A stretch of 6,155 nt of DNA. Source: Aphodosoma sp044433285. Its GTDB lineage: Bacteria > Bacteroidota > Bacteroidia > Bacteroidales > Paludibacteraceae. The stretch is from assembly GCA_044433285.1 (NCBI GenBank), contig JAWXTU010000127.1, forward strand, positions 1 to 6,155, read 5' to 3'. The translations under genes were made by a program, and so were the position numbers. Of this stretch, positions 5,151-6,155 are shown one piece after another (positions within the stretch are counted from its first letter, which is position 1; each line of letters starts with the position of its first letter). Under the pieces are notes generated by a model. It was not told the DNA's origin. It worked only from the letters and a program-made list of their open reading frames with translations, and made no database searches.

Positions 5151-5456
5151 ATGGAAATACTATTAATTGTCGCTATTGGAGCATTCTTTTATTATTACTT
5201 ACAACGACAAGATGATAAAAAAAGATTAGCCAAACAAGATTATGAATTAAGACGACTAAAGGGAATTAAAAGCTCTGAAGATGAATTAGAGAGTAAAAAC
5301 CTTTTAGAAGACCATCACTTTAAAATTATATTGCTTCAAGTTCAAAAAGATGAAAATTTCAAATGGCTTGATAGGGATATTCAAGTTGATGAAGCAAAAA
5401 GATTATTTGAAAATAAATATGGGTATAACTTTTCAGACCCATTTAAAGAATATTGA
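5151..5456 (+). CDS. Small single-pass membrane protein of unknown function
   Basis: A 101-aa protein that I do not recognise. Residues 1-17 (MEILLIVAIGAFFYYYL) form one hydrophobic N-terminal helix with no cleavage site. A strongly basic and charged stretch follows (QRQDDKKRLAKQDYELRRLK, 18-37), likely helical or coiled-coil, so the remainder should lie in the cytoplasm by the positive-inside rule. The C-terminal part is acidic and amphipathic, ending FENKYGYNFSDPFKEY. I chose ATG 5151 because the hydrophobic helix starts there and it lies after the terminator. ATG 5130 would add seven residues and is possible; a GTG at 5079 would lie within the terminator and is unlikely. It is the first gene behind the structured leader, and one base separates it from the lipoprotein gene, so the two are probably co-expressed. 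Confidence 0.7.
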   Translation: MEILLIVAIGAFFYYYLQRQDDKKRLAKQDYELRRLKGIKSSEDELESKNLLEDHHFKIILLQVQKDENFKWLDRDIQVDEAKRLFENKYGYNFSDPFKEY

Positions 5457-5457
5457 C

Positions 5458-5979
5458 ATGAAACGATTTTACTCTTATGCTTTAATTTTAAGCATTTTAG
5501 CAGCTACATTAATTGGGTGTAGTAAAAACAATGATGAGACAGAGCCAATATTAGGATCTTGGAATGCAACACAATTAGAAGAGGAGGGCACACCTAATAC
5601 TAATGAGGCAAGTGAGAATGAGATTACTTTTAATCCTTACAACCCCGATACAAAAGCAACAACAGAAAATCTAATCACTGACATTAGTTATGGTACATAT
5701 ATATGGACTTTTAGCAGTGATAAAACAGTTTCAATAATAGGTTTAGATAGTGGAGAAATAGGTTATTTAGATGGAGAATCTCCTAATGATTATAGTTCTT
5801 ATTTAATTGATAAAGACCAAAATACAATTATTTTCTCTTTTGAGGATAAAACAAAATCACCTGTGAGCTATGATATATTGCAACTAACAGATAGTGAACT
5901 AATTCTAAAATATGAAATATTAGATAACGAAGAGATAACTGCTTGTAAGACAATATACTTTAACAAAATAAATGAATAG
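5458..5979 (+). CDS. Lipoprotein with lipocalin-like domain
   Basis: A 173-aa secreted lipoprotein. The signal peptide MKRFYSYALILSILAATLIG ends in a lipobox (LIG before C21), so signal peptidase II should cleave before Cys21, which becomes lipidated. After the cysteine comes SKNNDETEP; the acidic residues at +6/+7 loosely resemble the export signal that sends Bacteroidetes lipoproteins to the cell surface. From about residue 31 the opening LGSWNATQLEEEG resembles the start of Bacteroidetes lipocalin-like lipoprotein domains (IxGxW), with later beta-rich repeats such as YGTYIWTFSSDKTVSII and NTIIFSFED. Ligand and role are unknown. ATG 5458 is chosen because it starts the signal peptide; upstream in-frame ATGs lie inside the preceding gene. 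It starts one base after that gene's stop and overlaps the next by 8 nt (ATGAATAG). Confidence 0.85.
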   Translation: MKRFYSYALILSILAATLIGCSKNNDETEPILGSWNATQLEEEGTPNTNEASENEITFNPYNPDTKATTENLITDISYGTYIWTFSSDKTVSIIGLDSGEIGYLDGESPNDYSSYLIDKDQNTIIFSFEDKTKSPVSYDILQLTDSELILKYEILDNEEITACKTIYFNKINE

Positions 5980-6155
5980 AGACTTTTCATACCCTATTGG
6001 TTACGGATTAACTAAGACAGGATTACCTCTTATCCCCATTATGATAGGAGATTATGCACTATGTTTTATTATTGACACAGGTGCTACCTTATCTCTTCTT
6101 GATAGTAGTGTTGCTGATAGACTTGGTGATTTAGCCGTGAAAGATGATAAAAGTA
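5972..6155 (+). CDS. Retropepsin-like aspartic protease, N-terminal part, cut by window end
   Basis: The first 61 codons of a reading frame that runs off the window. An N-terminal strand GLTKTGLPLIPIMIGDYALC (12-31) leads into FIIDTGATLSLLD (32-44). This is the catalytic loop of retroviral-type aspartic proteases: hydrophobic-hydrophobic-D-T-G-A-T/S, with catalytic Asp35. These enzymes dimerise, each subunit giving one Asp, and cut peptide bonds. Many Bacteroidetes relatives carry a signal peptide; none is visible here, so this one would act in the cytoplasm unless exported otherwise. Its ATG overlaps the lipoprotein stop by 8 nt, pointing to coupled translation. The second conserved motif and substrate cannot be judged because the 3' end is missing. 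Confidence 0.8.
   Translation, partial: MNRDFSYPIGYGLTKTGLPLIPIMIGDYALCFIIDTGATLSLLDSSVADRLGDLAVKDDKS

Noticed and set aside
5030..5215. 61-codon frame starting inside helix P3
   Set aside because: It crosses the structured RNA and terminator and overlaps the better membrane-protein frame; its hydrophobic start comes from the U-rich leader.
4904..5456. Retron-like system (structured RNA next to a polymerase)
   Set aside because: No reverse transcriptase is adjacent; the RNA precedes a membrane protein and ends in a conditional terminator, which fits a cis-acting leader.
5350..5457. N-terminal extension of the lipoprotein to 5350
   Set aside because: It overlaps the previous gene by over 100 nt and would bury the signal peptide that starts at 5458.
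1..6155. CRISPR arrays, tRNA or rRNA genes, insertion sequences
   Set aside because: No regularly spaced repeats, cloverleaf or rRNA-like sequence, and no transposase frame or terminal inverted repeats were seen on either strand.

Overview
The window looks like accessory DNA from a member of the Bacteroidetes, probably a Bacteroidales gut lineage. It is AT-rich. Three intergenic sites carry the same TACCTTTGTA string, which fits the Bacteroidetes -7 box TAnnTTTG, and Shine-Dalgarno sequences are weak or absent. The proteins also fit: an integrase with the SYxxGGIxFxD signature, a DUF3871-type protein, and a lipoprotein with a short lipobox signal. The genus cannot be named from sequence alone. 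All genes read on the + strand.

Layout. (1) 1-546 is the C-terminal catalytic half of a tyrosine recombinase cut by the window edge. It is followed by a strong intrinsic terminator (661-708). (2) A promoter (710-717) directly abuts that terminator and opens a palindrome-rich leader to a 525-aa protein (814-2391). I read this protein as a stand-alone family A polymerase: it keeps the palm and fingers motifs but shows no 3'-5' exonuclease motifs, has HDS instead of HDE in motif C, and lacks the usual steric-gate glutamate. (3) A 165-bp gap with a GC-rich hairpin precedes a small conserved-looking protein (2567-2839) and an intrinsic terminator (2859-2892). (4) Next come a P-loop ATPase of the Sak4/AAA_24 type (2925-3659), a DUF3871-family protein overlapping it by 32 nt (3628-4680), and a possible 26-aa membrane peptide (4692-4772). 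(5) From 4890 a separate unit begins: a promoter, a strongly folded leader RNA whose closing stem is mutually exclusive with an intrinsic terminator, then a small single-pass membrane protein (5151-5456), a lipocalin-like lipoprotein (5458-5979) and the start of a retropepsin-like aspartic protease (5972 to beyond the edge).

How it fits together. Integrase, polymerase and Sak4-like ATPase suggest an integrated mobile element or prophage remnant with its own replication and recombination functions. The last three genes look like envelope-related cargo with their own control. The two most interesting items are the atypical polymerase and the riboswitch-like or attenuator-like RNA at 4981-5121. 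Both come from reading motifs and base pairing by eye; no database search or folding program was run.
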